From an uncultured Bacteroidales bacterium (GTDB lineage Bacteria > Bacteroidota > Bacteroidia > Bacteroidales > Muribaculaceae), in the NCBI GenBank assembly GCA_900542185.1, contig UQMZ01000007.1, positions 1 to 64,000 of the forward strand: a stretch of DNA of 64,000 nt. The letters are read 5' to 3'. The notes beneath the pieces are model-generated. The model did no database searches. It had not been told where the DNA came from and saw nothing but the letters and a program-made list of their open reading frames with translations. Made by a program: the position numbers and the translations under genes. Every line of letters begins with the position of its first letter. Position 1 is the first letter of the stretch. Below, in pieces: positions 24,066 to 34,201 of this stretch.

Positions 24066-26852
24066 TTATTCTGATTCAGAAATTCCCCATGTCCTGTTGG
24101 GTTCCGGACCTAACAGAATCTGTAGTTCTCCACCGCCAGCAAATGTGGAATGAGGCAGACGGAAGGAGTCGTGTTTACGCCCGTTCAGCATAGTACTCTG
24201 AATATAGCAATCTTTGCCGACATCGACTATGGAGTGGCTGTCAGCGGCATTTTGATGTTTTGTCGTAATCTTGAATTCCTTGCCGGGGTAATAGCGGGAA
24301 TCCAGCTTAATCGTGATTTCATCGAACACGGGTGCCGTAATCTCATAACATGGGTTTATGTCGGAACCGCCGTTAACGGAAAACAATCCCAACGCCATCA
24401 ACGCACTCACCGCGCTCATCTGCCCCTGATCCTCATCATGTTCACCATATCCACGTGATGCGGACACAGATCCATAGGCGCGTTCCAGCACCTGGCGAGT
24501 CCAATACTGTGTCAGCCAAGGTTTGCCCCAATGCGAGAATACATGTGCTGTAGACAGTCCGGGCTGATTCGCATAGCTGACATAGCCATTGCCGTAACTG
24601 CCGGTAAAGTTTTGGGCAACACTGTTCTCGAACGCATACTGCAACATGTCGCAGGCACGGTCATAACCTCCCATTTCCCGTGCCAGGCCATCCAGATCAT
24701 TGGAGAGGCCGAAGGTGGTCTGCCATGCGTTAGCCTCCTCGTATCCCCAGTTGCTCAATGGATCGGTGTGCAGCCAGCTGCCGTCTTCCTGACGGGGTAG
24801 CAGCAGATGCAGTTCGGGATGAATACACTCGCGCCATCCTTTAGAGCGGGCCATCAGAGCCTCGGCATCCTTATGCCTGCCCATACGTTCAGCCATGCGG
24901 CTCAATGCCCAGTCCTCGAACACCCATTGCACCGTCAGACCCGCGCGTCCGGGAGCATAACCCTTGTTGAGATAAAAGTCGAATTCATGTTCCGAATCAT
25001 GGCCCAACATTCCTCCGCGTTCGTGATTACGTTTCAAAACGGGATATGCCTTCTTCGGATTCCACTTACGGGTCAGGTCACGCTGGTAGGCGCTGGTGAT
25101 TAATGATGTGGCCGGACAGCCGCTCATAATGAACGAATAGCCGCCTCCACAGGGTCCGCGGGGAATAAGCCCTCCGTTCCCTGCATATTCCAGCATGGAG
25201 GCACTGAATTCGTCAAGCATTTCGGGCCATGCCAGACCCCACAAAGTGTTCTGATTCCATTGCGTCAGCCACAAGGCATCGGAGTTATACATATTGAACA
25301 GAGGTTTGCCATCTCTATCGAGCGGAACTCGCTTAATCCTGAAATCGGGATTGATAACATTCTTGCCAACAACGGTTCCACCCGTAGTGCGGTCAGGATA
25401 GCTGCCGTCAGCGTCATTAATCTTGTGACGCCCCAAAAGAGTGTGCCAAAGATCGGTATAGAACTTAATCCTTTGCCTGTCGCTGCCACCCTTTACTGAA
25501 ATCCGGGACAGCCAGTCGTTCCACTCGTCGCGTGATTCCTTGCAGATAGTGTCAAAATCCTTGTCGGCCGATTCTGCATTCAGATTTGCAACGGCATTAT
25601 CAACAGATGTGTATGATATCGCCATCTTGACGCCTAAAGGCTCGCCCGCCTTGACGTCGAACAGAGCGAGTAACCCTGCCGAAGGAGCGTCATGATAGCT
25701 CATGCCTTCATTTCGCGCTATCGATGGATAATCAGTACGTAGCGAATTGACATTCCTGTGAATGCCATCCGGATTCCAGGAGTCGAGAAGTTTAAAAGGA
25801 CGGTCGAATTCCACTACGAAAAACACCTTGACAGAGTCCGGACCGCCCCACAGACGCCCGACAGTCTGGAATGATCCTTCCAGTCGGGTAGGGGACACGG
25901 TCTTTATATCGGCGTTTACCATTGTGGAAGTGGCTACGTGGCCGCCAAGGTTGAAAAGCAGCGCAGCTTCCTTATCGCGGCTATATCTAAGTCTATAGGC
26001 AGACGTGCGCTGTGTGGCTGTCTGTTCCACCCATACGCCGTAATCCTCGAGATATACGCGATGATAAGAGGGGTATGCCACCTCTCCGGCATGACTGAAC
26101 CTCGATTTCCATGACTGCTCGCCATGGGATACATTTACGTGTGCATCGGCAGGCATGAACGTCAGACCCGACAGCATCCAGGCATGAATCTGAGGGAATC
26201 CGAGTATGTGGCTGTCATTATAGTTATAACCGCCACCACCCTGGTTCTTGTTTCTGGTGAGTGGGGCAGCCCCTATCATACCGAATGGCTGGCATCCGGA
26301 AATGAAAAAGAAATATCGTCCCCTTGTGGTCTCGATGAACGGATTTACCATAGCTACAGGGTCGGTATTATCATCAACAGACGGATATACCTCAATTTCT
26401 GAAAGACCTATATTGTCGCCTGTTCCATCGATAACCTCTGCCTTGATATACGATGTCTCAATGCCATTAAGCAATACTTCCTTAGGAGCGCCGTTTTCGG
26501 GTATCTCGCCAACATCAATCGTACTGCCGTCGCTGAAATGCAATGCTACGCCGGCAGCATGCGATTCAGGACACATCCGGTCGTATATCAGGACTTTGTC
26601 TATCTTCACCGGTTTATCCCAGTCCAGACGAACCCAGGGGAAATCAATCTCGCCCCAGAACATCTGCTTTACATCCGATACCCATTCGCCCCGGCCTTCG
26701 ATACGGGCGACTCCATCGTTTACAGCTGAAGCAGAGCTGCCTTGAGCGCACGATGAGGCCGATGCCTTGGCCAATGGCGCGATGTTGTATGTCGCCAAAG
26801 CAGGGGACACAGCCATAGCCGCGACAATTAATGTCAATAGTTTCTGTATCAT
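24066..26852 (-). CDS. GH92 family glycosidase (alpha-mannosidase family) with N-terminal discoidin-like domain
   Basis: A 928-aa secreted glycoside hydrolase; GH92 enzymes are calcium-dependent exo-alpha-mannosidases. A signal peptide (1-20) is followed by a F5/8-type (CBM32-like) sandwich at about 22-160 (WVRLDWDKPVKIDKVLIYD) and then the GH92 module from about 167 (MVNPFIETTRGRYF). The usual GH92 motif GNDDxGxMSAW is replaced here by DEDQGQMSAVSALMALGLF near residue 825. The acidic residue is kept, but the subclass differs from the GH92 at 43356, so linkage preference may differ. The esterase gene lies 20 nt upstream in the same leftward operon. Confidence 0.87.
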   Translation of the reverse strand: MIQKLLTLIVAAMAVSPALATYNIAPLAKASASSCAQGSSASAVNDGVARIEGRGEWVSDVKQMFWGEIDFPWVRLDWDKPVKIDKVLIYDRMCPESHAAGVALHFSDGSTIDVGEIPENGAPKEVLLNGIETSYIKAEVIDGTGDNIGLSEIEVYPSVDDNTDPVAMVNPFIETTRGRYFFFISGCQPFGMIGAAPLTRNKNQGGGGYNYNDSHILGFPQIHAWMLSGLTFMPADAHVNVSHGEQSWKSRFSHAGEVAYPSYHRVYLEDYGVWVEQTATQRTSAYRLRYSRDKEAALLFNLGGHVATSTMVNADIKTVSPTRLEGSFQTVGRLWGGPDSVKVFFVVEFDRPFKLLDSWNPDGIHRNVNSLRTDYPSIARNEGMSYHDAPSAGLLALFDVKAGEPLGVKMAISYTSVDNAVANLNAESADKDFDTICKESRDEWNDWLSRISVKGGSDRQRIKFYTDLWHTLLGRHKINDADGSYPDRTTGGTVVGKNVINPDFRIKRVPLDRDGKPLFNMYNSDALWLTQWNQNTLWGLAWPEMLDEFSASMLEYAGNGGLIPRGPCGGGYSFIMSGCPATSLITSAYQRDLTRKWNPKKAYPVLKRNHERGGMLGHDSEHEFDFYLNKGYAPGRAGLTVQWVFEDWALSRMAERMGRHKDAEALMARSKGWRECIHPELHLLLPRQEDGSWLHTDPLSNWGYEEANAWQTTFGLSNDLDGLAREMGGYDRACDMLQYAFENSVAQNFTGSYGNGYVSYANQPGLSTAHVFSHWGKPWLTQYWTRQVLERAYGSVSASRGYGEHDEDQGQMSAVSALMALGLFSVNGGSDINPCYEITAPVFDEITIKLDSRYYPGKEFKITTKHQNAADSHSIVDVGKDCYIQSTMLNGRKHDSFRLPHSTFAGGGELQILLGPEPNRTWGISESE

Positions 26853-26872
26853 ACCAAGTGCATTTGTCTCTG

Positions 26873-28798
26873 TTAACGGTCGCTGGCGAAAGGAGCCACG
26901 GGAAGTCCTGTCGTCCCGTATAAATTGCCAACAGGATAATCCGCCCAGTTATACCTTACATAAACCGGCTTATCAACAATACCGGAACAGAGACGGATGG
27001 TCTGGTTATCCACCAGGGTCGGGGTAGCCGTGGTAAACTTGCCATCCTTGCCGGCAATTATAAATCCTGTCACGGCAGATGATGTGGACCGAACCGGTGC
27101 GTCAAATTTCAGAATCATATCCTTGCCTTGGGACGTTACCGACACACACTCAGGAGCCTTATAGACACAGTCTTTGCCATAATCGCGGTTCAGGGCTATC
27201 AGCGCAAGACGGTGTGCCACATCCTGCTTGTCCTTGGGATGTATGTCTGCGGGATTGCCGAGGTCAATGGCTACGGCCATCGCCGTATTGTCCAGTTCAA
27301 GCGCCTTGGCCTGGGCATGACGCAATGCCGCCCATTCCGAATCGGGCTGAACGGGTCGTGGCTGCAGATAACCGGCAAGCTGCACGAAGTAGAAAGACAT
27401 GTCGGGACTCCACAGCTTGCGCCAGTCGTTGATAAGTGTCTTGAACAGAGGCTCGTATTGTCCGGCACGGCCTACATTGGCACAGCCTTGATACCAGAGC
27501 ACGCCTTTGACGGGCATGTCGGCCAACGGATGCAGCATGGCATTATATAATACGGAGGGATAACTGGACGAGTTAGGGTCTATAGGTTTGGGAGGCAGTT
27601 TCGAGAAATCGGACTGAACCAGATATTGCCATTCGCCGTCCAATGGCATAGAGGCATTTCCGCAACGTATTTCGGTAATGCCGGGTGCTATGCCGCCTTC
27701 ACCGCCGAAATCACTAACTTTAATGGCAATCATATTTTTGCCCGCTTTGACCAGTTTGCCCGGAATTGTGTATGAACGCGGCGTATTATAACCGGAGCCT
27801 TTACCGACTTCCGCTCCGTTGAAGAATGTCACATCCTCGTCATCAATGGCAGCAAAGTTGACGGTCAGGTCTTTGGCCGCCCAATCAGCGGGAATGTCTA
27901 CATTCTTACGCAACCATACTATGCCGTCCATGTCCGGGAGTTCCGATTTTTCCCAATAGCCGGGAACGTTGATGGTATTCCATCCCTTTTCTGCTTTGAG
28001 GTATTTTTGATATTGTGACGAATCATTTGCGCCGGCCAATGCCATCCAGTCATCGATGCGCGACTGATACACCTTATTAATAGCGTCGGCCTTAAAGCCT
28101 GCTGATTTCATATCGGCTAATTCATGTTCGAATCCGGGAACTGATTGTAATGCCTCGGCCGATGTCCATGCTTCTGCGGGGGTACCGCCCCATGTGGCGT
28201 CGATCACACCGACAGGAACATGCAGTTGTTGCGACAGCTCGCGGGCATAGAAGTAGGCGATAGCCGAAAAATCAGCCATGCTTGCCGAAGAGCATATCTG
28301 CCAGCCACCGCCATTAATCGCTACATCGTCCTGTGGCTGGAATGCTGTGGATTTCTTGACCTGCAACAAACGTATGTCCGGATGATGCGCCGTAGCCACC
28401 TCGCGGTCGTAATCCATCACGGTGGTCCAACCCTGCACCGGGAATTCCATATTGGACTGTCCCGAGCAAATCCATACTTCGCCAGACAGTACGTTCTCGA
28501 AGGTTTTTGATTCTTTCCCGTCGCTGATTGTAATGGAGTAGGGGCCGCCGGCAGGTGGAGTGGGAAGCGATATCGAAAAGCTGCCGTTTGCGTCAGCTTT
28601 GGTGTCATGGCATTTGGATTCCCATCCGGCACGTATGCTGACTTTGGAGCCTGGAGTGGAATGGCCTTTGAATGTGAATGTACTGTTTTGCTGCACAATC
28701 ATGTTGTCGCTGATGTAATTCGGCAATGTCAATGCCGAATAGGCCGGCGTCCATGCCATAAGCATGACGCCTGTTAGAATGATTCCGTTTAATTTCAT
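26873..28798 (-). CDS. Sialate O-acetylesterase family protein
   Basis: A 641-aa secreted SGNH-type esterase that removes O-acetyl groups from sialic acids or other glycans. A signal peptide (1-22) precedes a small beta domain. Block I CSGQSNMEF holds the nucleophilic Ser near 115, and the C-terminal DIHPKDKQDVAHRLA near 521 supplies the Asp/His. A GGTPAEAW block lies between, and a jelly-roll insert resembling GH2 sugar-binding domains (WLRKNVDIPADW) interrupts the catalytic fold, as is usual for this family. It is first in a two-gene leftward operon with GH92, divergent from the GH95 operon and sharing its control region. Confidence 0.88.
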   Translation of the reverse strand: MKLNGIILTGVMLMAWTPAYSALTLPNYISDNMIVQQNSTFTFKGHSTPGSKVSIRAGWESKCHDTKADANGSFSISLPTPPAGGPYSITISDGKESKTFENVLSGEVWICSGQSNMEFPVQGWTTVMDYDREVATAHHPDIRLLQVKKSTAFQPQDDVAINGGGWQICSSASMADFSAIAYFYARELSQQLHVPVGVIDATWGGTPAEAWTSAEALQSVPGFEHELADMKSAGFKADAINKVYQSRIDDWMALAGANDSSQYQKYLKAEKGWNTINVPGYWEKSELPDMDGIVWLRKNVDIPADWAAKDLTVNFAAIDDEDVTFFNGAEVGKGSGYNTPRSYTIPGKLVKAGKNMIAIKVSDFGGEGGIAPGITEIRCGNASMPLDGEWQYLVQSDFSKLPPKPIDPNSSSYPSVLYNAMLHPLADMPVKGVLWYQGCANVGRAGQYEPLFKTLINDWRKLWSPDMSFYFVQLAGYLQPRPVQPDSEWAALRHAQAKALELDNTAMAVAIDLGNPADIHPKDKQDVAHRLALIALNRDYGKDCVYKAPECVSVTSQGKDMILKFDAPVRSTSSAVTGFIIAGKDGKFTTATPTLVDNQTIRLCSGIVDKPVYVRYNWADYPVGNLYGTTGLPVAPFASDR

Positions 28799-28826
28799 GA
28801 CGTGTTATGAAACATTATGTCCGGGC

Positions 28827-29043
28827 TGCGTCAGACGAATATTTGCGTCAGACACAACACCGTTCTACACTATTTAAGGTTACACTGCAAAGTAACGAAT
28901 ATTTTTCCGAACATTTGCGTCCGCGGTCCTGAACAATTGCACCAATTGCTGCAACAAATGCGTCAAAAGCGTGTGTCGGGTCCAAACGTACTTATTTTTG
29001 AAGTGAATATTCTTAGCACTCATTATAAAGGAATATAATTTTG
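28827..29043. promoter_or_regulatory. Divergent control region with TGCGTC repeats (esterase/GH92 and GH95/GH2 operons)
   Basis: TGCGTCAGAC occurs at 28827-28836 and 28844-28853 (17 bp apart), TGCGTC at 28916-28921, and TGCGTCAAAA at 28959-28968, all in one orientation. The rightward -7 element TAATTTTG is at 29036-29043. A minus-strand TTACTTTG near 28894 may serve the esterase gene. The same TGCGTCAAAA lies upstream of susC (34053). AraC-type domains of HTCS regulators bind direct repeats upstream of -33, so these are candidate operator sites. The 28799-29117 gap has no gene. Confidence 0.5.
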
Positions 29044-29117
29044 CACAGACCTTAAGATTGACCAATTCGGACAACTCATCAGGTCTAAAACGGACAACTA
29101 CCGAACAAATCTGTATT

Positions 29118-31460
29118 ATGAAAAGATCTCTGAAGAAAATCGCGTTAGCGATTGTGGCAGCAGGATTGACGGCATCGGGTGGTGCCGATGCTGCAAATCG
29201 ATTATGGTACAAAACAGCCGCCGACGACTGGATGAAGGCCATTCCGCTCGGTAACGGCCGCATCGGTGCGATGGTGTATGGCGGCGATTCCAAGGAGCGG
29301 ATAGCCCTGAATGAAATCAGCCTCTGGTCCGGACAATACGACCCCACCAGCAACGATCTGTGCGGCCGCGAGGCTTTGGACGAGATGCGTCAGTGCTTCT
29401 ACGAGGGGGATGTGGAGAAAGGTAACGCTCTTGGCGAAAAATATCTGAATGGCAGAATGACTTCTTTCGGCAGCCATGTGCCTCTGGGCGACATGACGAT
29501 CGAGTTTCAGAACGCCGGAGGAAAGACCGAGAATTATGTGCGTCAGCTCAACCTCGACGACGCTACCGCAACGGTAACATATAAACAAGGAGGCACGACA
29601 TACAAACGTGAATACATCACCGACTATCCCGACGACGTGATGGCCATGCGTTTCACGGCCGACAAACCTCATTCGCTGAACGCGGTCATTGGATTCGACC
29701 TGCTGCGTGACGCGGTGCTGAAGACTTCGGGCAATGACATGACACTGCAAGGTAAGGTATCATTCCCGATGCACGGACCCGGCGGTGTGAAATTTTACGG
29801 AAAGATGCGAGTTCTGGCCAACGGTGGCAGCGTAGAAGGGCTGGGCGACAAGATGCAGGTGAGGAATGCCGATTCGTTCGATATCATTTTCGATCTCCGC
29901 ACCGATTATGCCGGTCAGGGATACAAGCGTACATGCGACGTGACTGTAGACAAGGCCACTGCAAAGGGTTATGACGAGATGCGTAAATCGCATGTGGCCG
30001 ACTATAAGAGACTGTTTGACAGGATGTCCATTAAGCTTGGAGACGACAGGGGAGACGCAATACCCACCGACGAACGTTTAAAGGCAATAGCGTCAGGAAA
30101 GTCTGACAACGGCTTCGACGCCCTCTTTTTCCAATACGGACGCTATATGCTTATTTCGTCGTCGCGCAAGACTTCCATGCCATTGTGTGCCAATCTTCAG
30201 GGTATATGGAACGACAACCGCGCCTGCAACATGCCCTGGACATGTGACTATCACCTTGACGAGAATATCCAGCAGAACTATTGGTCGGCCAACCGCGCCA
30301 ACTTAGCGGAATGCAACGAACCTCTGTTCGATTATCTCGAGCTGCTTGCCGATCATGGCCGCGACACGGCAACCAAGATGTATGGAAGCCGCGGATGGGT
30401 GGCTCATACCGTATGCAACGCATGGGGATACACGGCACCCGGCTGGGGAGTAAGCTGGGGTATGAACGTAACGGGAGGCGCATGGCTCGCCACCCACCTC
30501 TGGAGTCATTATAAATATACAGCCGACAAGGAGTATCTGCGCGACACGGCCTATCCGATACTTCGCGGTGCAGCACTTTTCTTCAACGACTATATGGCCG
30601 AGGATCCCAAGACCGGACAGCTGATGACCGGCCCGAGTATCTCGCCCGAAAACGGATACCAATACAACGGCAAGCACTATAGCCTTTCGATGATGCCCAC
30701 CATTGACCGGGTGATGGTATATGACATCTACGACGCCTGCATTCAGAGTGCGGAGATTCTTGGAATCAACGATGAATTCACCGCAAAACTCCGCAAGGAC
30801 ATAAAGAAACTACCCCCTCTGGAGGTCGGCAAGGACGGTCTGCTCAAGGAATGGCCCGGCGACGTACGCCGCAGTGATCCCTCTCACCGTCACAGCTCGC
30901 ACGTACTCGCACTGTTCCCGCTTGATCAGGTGTCGTATACACGTCAGCCGGAGCTGATGGCCTCCTGCCGCAAGTCTCTTGAAAGCCAGACCAGTGACCC
31001 CGCTTGGGAGGATACTGAGTGGAGCACCGCCAATATGCTTTGCTTCTACGCACGTCTCAAGGACGGACAGGGAGCACACGGATGGCTGCAGAACCTGTTC
31101 CACCGTTTCATGCGCGAGAATCTGATGACAGTATCGCCGGCCGGAGTGGCTATGGCAGAGGAAGATATATTCAGCTTCGACGCCACCGAAGGAGGAGTGG
31201 CCGGTATGTGCGAGATGCTGTTGCAATGCTACGACGGTGCGCTGGAATTCCTTCCCGCACTTCCCTCACAGTGGAAGGACGGGAGTGTCAAGGGCCTTTG
31301 CGCCCATGACGGTCTGGTAGTGGACATCGACTGGAAGAACGGACGTCCCGTTACCGCTTCCATCAAGTCAACGGCCAAGGATTGCTCGGTAAAGGTAAAA
31401 GGTTTTGACAAGCCTTTCGATATTTCAAAGGGAGACACTGTTAAAATCAAATTCTCATGA
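29118..31460 (+). CDS. GH95 family glycosidase (alpha-L-fucosidase or alpha-L-galactosidase)
   Basis: A 780-aa secreted enzyme. The start is placed at 29118 because a signal peptide (KKIALAIVAAGLTASGGADA) follows, 75 nt after the -7 element. The GH95 fold is clear from PLGNGRIGAMVYGG at the N-terminus, NIQQNYWSANRANLAEC in the helical barrel, the catalytic-acid block SISPENGY, and the conserved Asp in DATEGGVAG near the C-terminus. GH95 enzymes invert and usually cleave alpha-1,2-L-fucose; some act on alpha-L-galactose. The last 4 nt overlap the beta-mannosidase gene (ATGA), so the two are translationally coupled. Confidence 0.9.
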   Translation: MKRSLKKIALAIVAAGLTASGGADAANRLWYKTAADDWMKAIPLGNGRIGAMVYGGDSKERIALNEISLWSGQYDPTSNDLCGREALDEMRQCFYEGDVEKGNALGEKYLNGRMTSFGSHVPLGDMTIEFQNAGGKTENYVRQLNLDDATATVTYKQGGTTYKREYITDYPDDVMAMRFTADKPHSLNAVIGFDLLRDAVLKTSGNDMTLQGKVSFPMHGPGGVKFYGKMRVLANGGSVEGLGDKMQVRNADSFDIIFDLRTDYAGQGYKRTCDVTVDKATAKGYDEMRKSHVADYKRLFDRMSIKLGDDRGDAIPTDERLKAIASGKSDNGFDALFFQYGRYMLISSSRKTSMPLCANLQGIWNDNRACNMPWTCDYHLDENIQQNYWSANRANLAECNEPLFDYLELLADHGRDTATKMYGSRGWVAHTVCNAWGYTAPGWGVSWGMNVTGGAWLATHLWSHYKYTADKEYLRDTAYPILRGAALFFNDYMAEDPKTGQLMTGPSISPENGYQYNGKHYSLSMMPTIDRVMVYDIYDACIQSAEILGINDEFTAKLRKDIKKLPPLEVGKDGLLKEWPGDVRRSDPSHRHSSHVLALFPLDQVSYTRQPELMASCRKSLESQTSDPAWEDTEWSTANMLCFYARLKDGQGAHGWLQNLFHRFMRENLMTVSPAGVAMAEEDIFSFDATEGGVAGMCEMLLQCYDGALEFLPALPSQWKDGSVKGLCAHDGLVVDIDWKNGRPVTASIKSTAKDCSVKVKGFDKPFDISKGDTVKIKFS

Positions 31461-34036
31461 AATACATAACAGGAATATTAGCAATAACGATGTCCATGGC
31501 ATTTGCCATGGATATGGGAGCTTCGGTATGCCGTCGCGAACTGTCCGACGGCTGGAAGTTCCGGCAGGGTCGTTCGGAGATATGGTATCCGGCCACGGTT
31601 CCGGGTACGGTGCATACCGATCTGATGGCAAACGAGATAATCGAGGATCCGTTCTACCGTCTCAACGAGCGTGCCGTGCAATGGGTGGATAAAGAGGACT
31701 GGATGTACGAGACCACGCTGAATGCCACCCCGGAAGAACTGAAGGCTAAAAACCAGGATCTGGTATTCTACGGACTCGACACTTACGCCGATGTCTACCT
31801 TAACGGACAGCCGATTCTTAACGCCAACAACATGCACCGCACCTGGCGCGTGAATGTAGCCGGCAAACTTAAGGACGGCCCCAACAAACTCGAGGTTTAT
31901 TTCCATTCTCCCATCAAGATAGACCTGCCTAAATGCGACAGATATGACTACGAGTTCAATACCGGGCCCGACCAGTCGCAGAACGGAGGCATATTCAATA
32001 AACTGGTAAGCATATTCGCCCGCAAGGCGGGGTATCATTACGGCTGGGACTGGGGGCCGCGACTGGTGACGTCCGGAATATGGCGACCTATCGTGCTCGA
32101 GACATGGGATGGCCCGAAAATCAATAACGTGCAGGTAATCCAGAACTCGGTAAATAGCTCCAAGGCCGACATGACACTTATCGCCGAAGTTCAGTCGGAT
32201 ATAGACGATGATTCCGCCACTATCGGCGTTACAGCCGACGGCAAAAGGCTGGCTTCCAAAAAAGTGTCGCTGAAAAAAGGCCTGAACCGCATTGAGATGC
32301 CGGCAAAGATATCGCATCCCCGTCTGTGGTGGCCTAACGGACTGGGAGAACCCAATCTGTATGACTTTGTGACTACGGTGGAAAGTAAAGGATATTCAGA
32401 CTCCGATTCTCAGGAAATAGGGTTGCGTTCCATCAAATTGCACAACGACAAGGACCAATACGGCCATAATCTCTACTTCGAGGTAAACGGCAAGCCAGTG
32501 TTCATGAAGGGTGTGGACATGGTGCCGCTCGACAATTTCCTGCCTCGCATCACACGCGAGAAATACGAGAAGCATGTGCTTGACGCCAAGAACGTTAACA
32601 TGAACATGATCCGGGTGTGGGGCGGCGGCGTTTACGAAGACGACTATTTCTATCAGCTATGCGACCGCAACGGAATGCTGGTATGGCAGGACTTTATGTT
32701 TGCCTGCTCCACGTATCCCGCAGACGATGAGTTTCTTGCAAACATCCGCCAGGAGGCGATAGATAATGTGCGACGTCTTCGCAATCACGCATGTATAGCG
32801 TTATGGTGCGGCAACAACGAGTGTCAGGATGTGTTCTATGGATGGGGCAACCGCAAGGAATATTATGAGAAGAAAGGGGTGCTTCCACTGTTGGAATCAC
32901 AGTTCAAGGCAATGTATTTCAAGACATTGCCCGAAGTGGTGAAGGAATATGGCGGAGGAACGTCATACCGGCCGTCTTCGCCATTCGCTTTCGAGGATAC
33001 TCCGAGTGACGGCATAAACGGCGACGACCACTACTGGGGCGTATGGCATGGCCGTGACTCCATCGGTCATTATAACGTGAAACGCGCACGCTTCTTCTCC
33101 GAATACGGTTTCCAGTCGTTCCCGGAATTTGAATCAGTGAAATTATACGCTCCGCAGGAGCGCGACTGGGACATAAATTCAGAGGTGATGATGGCACATC
33201 AGCGAGCAGGTTCGTATGCCAACAATCTGATCAGGGATTATATGGCCGACGAGTTCGGAGTGCCCGACAATTTCGAGGATTTCCTGTATGTAGGCACGAT
33301 ACTCCAGGGCGATGCAATCAAGACTGCTATGGAAGCCCACCGTCGTGACATGCCTTACTGCATGGGCACATTGGTATGGCAGCACAACGACTGCTGGCCC
33401 GTGGCATCATGGGCGGGGCGCGATTATTACGGCCGCTGGAAGGCTCAGCAATACTATGCGCGCAATGCTTTCCGCGACATTCTTGTTTCTCCGCTTGTCA
33501 AGGGCGACACCCTGAACGTGAATATCGTTTCCGACCGCCGGAAGAACGTGAAGGGCAATCTCGTGGTAACGGCCATGACGCTTGACGGCAAGAACATCTG
33601 GCAGCAGAAGAAGAATGTCACCGCCGAGGCGCTGAAGTCGGATAACGTGCTGGCATTGGATATCCGTCCGATACTCGGCGACTACAACAGGGGAGAGGTG
33701 ATATTCACCACAACCTTCACCACCAGCGATGCCGATCCATATACCAATATAGCATACGCGTGCCGACAGAAGTACATGAAGTATCCCAAGCCTGACTTCA
33801 AGCTGGATATTGCAGAGGCCGGCGACGGATACGACGTAACTATCGGATCGGATGTGTTCGCAAGGGGAGTGTTCCTATCGCTGGACGGTATCGACAATTT
33901 CTTTTCCGACAATTATTTCGACATACTTCCTGCTTCGGAACGTAAGATTCACGTCAAAACGGGCATCTCGCGTGACGAATTTGTAAAACAATTGAAAATC
34001 AATTCAATAGGAAATGTATGTAGTGGTAAAATATAG
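31457..34036 (+). CDS. GH2 family beta-mannosidase
   Basis: An 859-aa exported exo-enzyme that should remove terminal beta-linked mannose from manno-oligosaccharides or the N-glycan core. Signal peptide about 1-23; then the jelly-roll sugar-binding domain (WYPATVPGTVHTDL), an Ig-like domain and the TIM barrel. The acid/base Glu lies in WCGNNECQD (about 454) and the nucleophile Glu in FSEYGFQSFPE (about 549). YHYGWDWGPRLVTSGIW near 195 is the beta-mannosidase-type block that separates this group from GH2 beta-galactosidases. It overlaps the GH95 gene by 4 nt. Full length. Confidence 0.92.
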   Translation: MKYITGILAITMSMAFAMDMGASVCRRELSDGWKFRQGRSEIWYPATVPGTVHTDLMANEIIEDPFYRLNERAVQWVDKEDWMYETTLNATPEELKAKNQDLVFYGLDTYADVYLNGQPILNANNMHRTWRVNVAGKLKDGPNKLEVYFHSPIKIDLPKCDRYDYEFNTGPDQSQNGGIFNKLVSIFARKAGYHYGWDWGPRLVTSGIWRPIVLETWDGPKINNVQVIQNSVNSSKADMTLIAEVQSDIDDDSATIGVTADGKRLASKKVSLKKGLNRIEMPAKISHPRLWWPNGLGEPNLYDFVTTVESKGYSDSDSQEIGLRSIKLHNDKDQYGHNLYFEVNGKPVFMKGVDMVPLDNFLPRITREKYEKHVLDAKNVNMNMIRVWGGGVYEDDYFYQLCDRNGMLVWQDFMFACSTYPADDEFLANIRQEAIDNVRRLRNHACIALWCGNNECQDVFYGWGNRKEYYEKKGVLPLLESQFKAMYFKTLPEVVKEYGGGTSYRPSSPFAFEDTPSDGINGDDHYWGVWHGRDSIGHYNVKRARFFSEYGFQSFPEFESVKLYAPQERDWDINSEVMMAHQRAGSYANNLIRDYMADEFGVPDNFEDFLYVGTILQGDAIKTAMEAHRRDMPYCMGTLVWQHNDCWPVASWAGRDYYGRWKAQQYYARNAFRDILVSPLVKGDTLNVNIVSDRRKNVKGNLVVTAMTLDGKNIWQQKKNVTAEALKSDNVLALDIRPILGDYNRGEVIFTTTFTTSDADPYTNIAYACRQKYMKYPKPDFKLDIAEAGDGYDVTIGSDVFARGVFLSLDGIDNFFSDNYFDILPASERKIHVKTGISRDEFVKQLKINSIGNVCSGKI

Positions 34037-34052
34037 TTGCCAGGTGCAAAAT

Positions 34053-34118
34053 TGCGTCAAAAATTGCATTTTTTGGTGTGTTTCTTCTAACTAACAATGC
34101 AAAAACGACATAATTTTG
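34053..34118 (+). promoter_or_regulatory. susC promoter with candidate HTCS site
   Basis: TAATTTTG at 34111-34118 is the -7 element, 83 nt before the SusC start. TGCGTCAAAA at 34053-34062 repeats exactly the site at 28959. It lies 58 nt upstream of the -7 element, against 77 nt at the GH95 promoter, about two helical turns different. No clear -33 box is seen, which fits an activated promoter. Confidence 0.55.
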
Positions 34119-34201
34119 CAGTGTTAACAAAACCTAACGACGCCATTAGACGCCATGAAATCAACACTACTAATTAAAACAACATAATAACCTAAAAAAT
34201 C

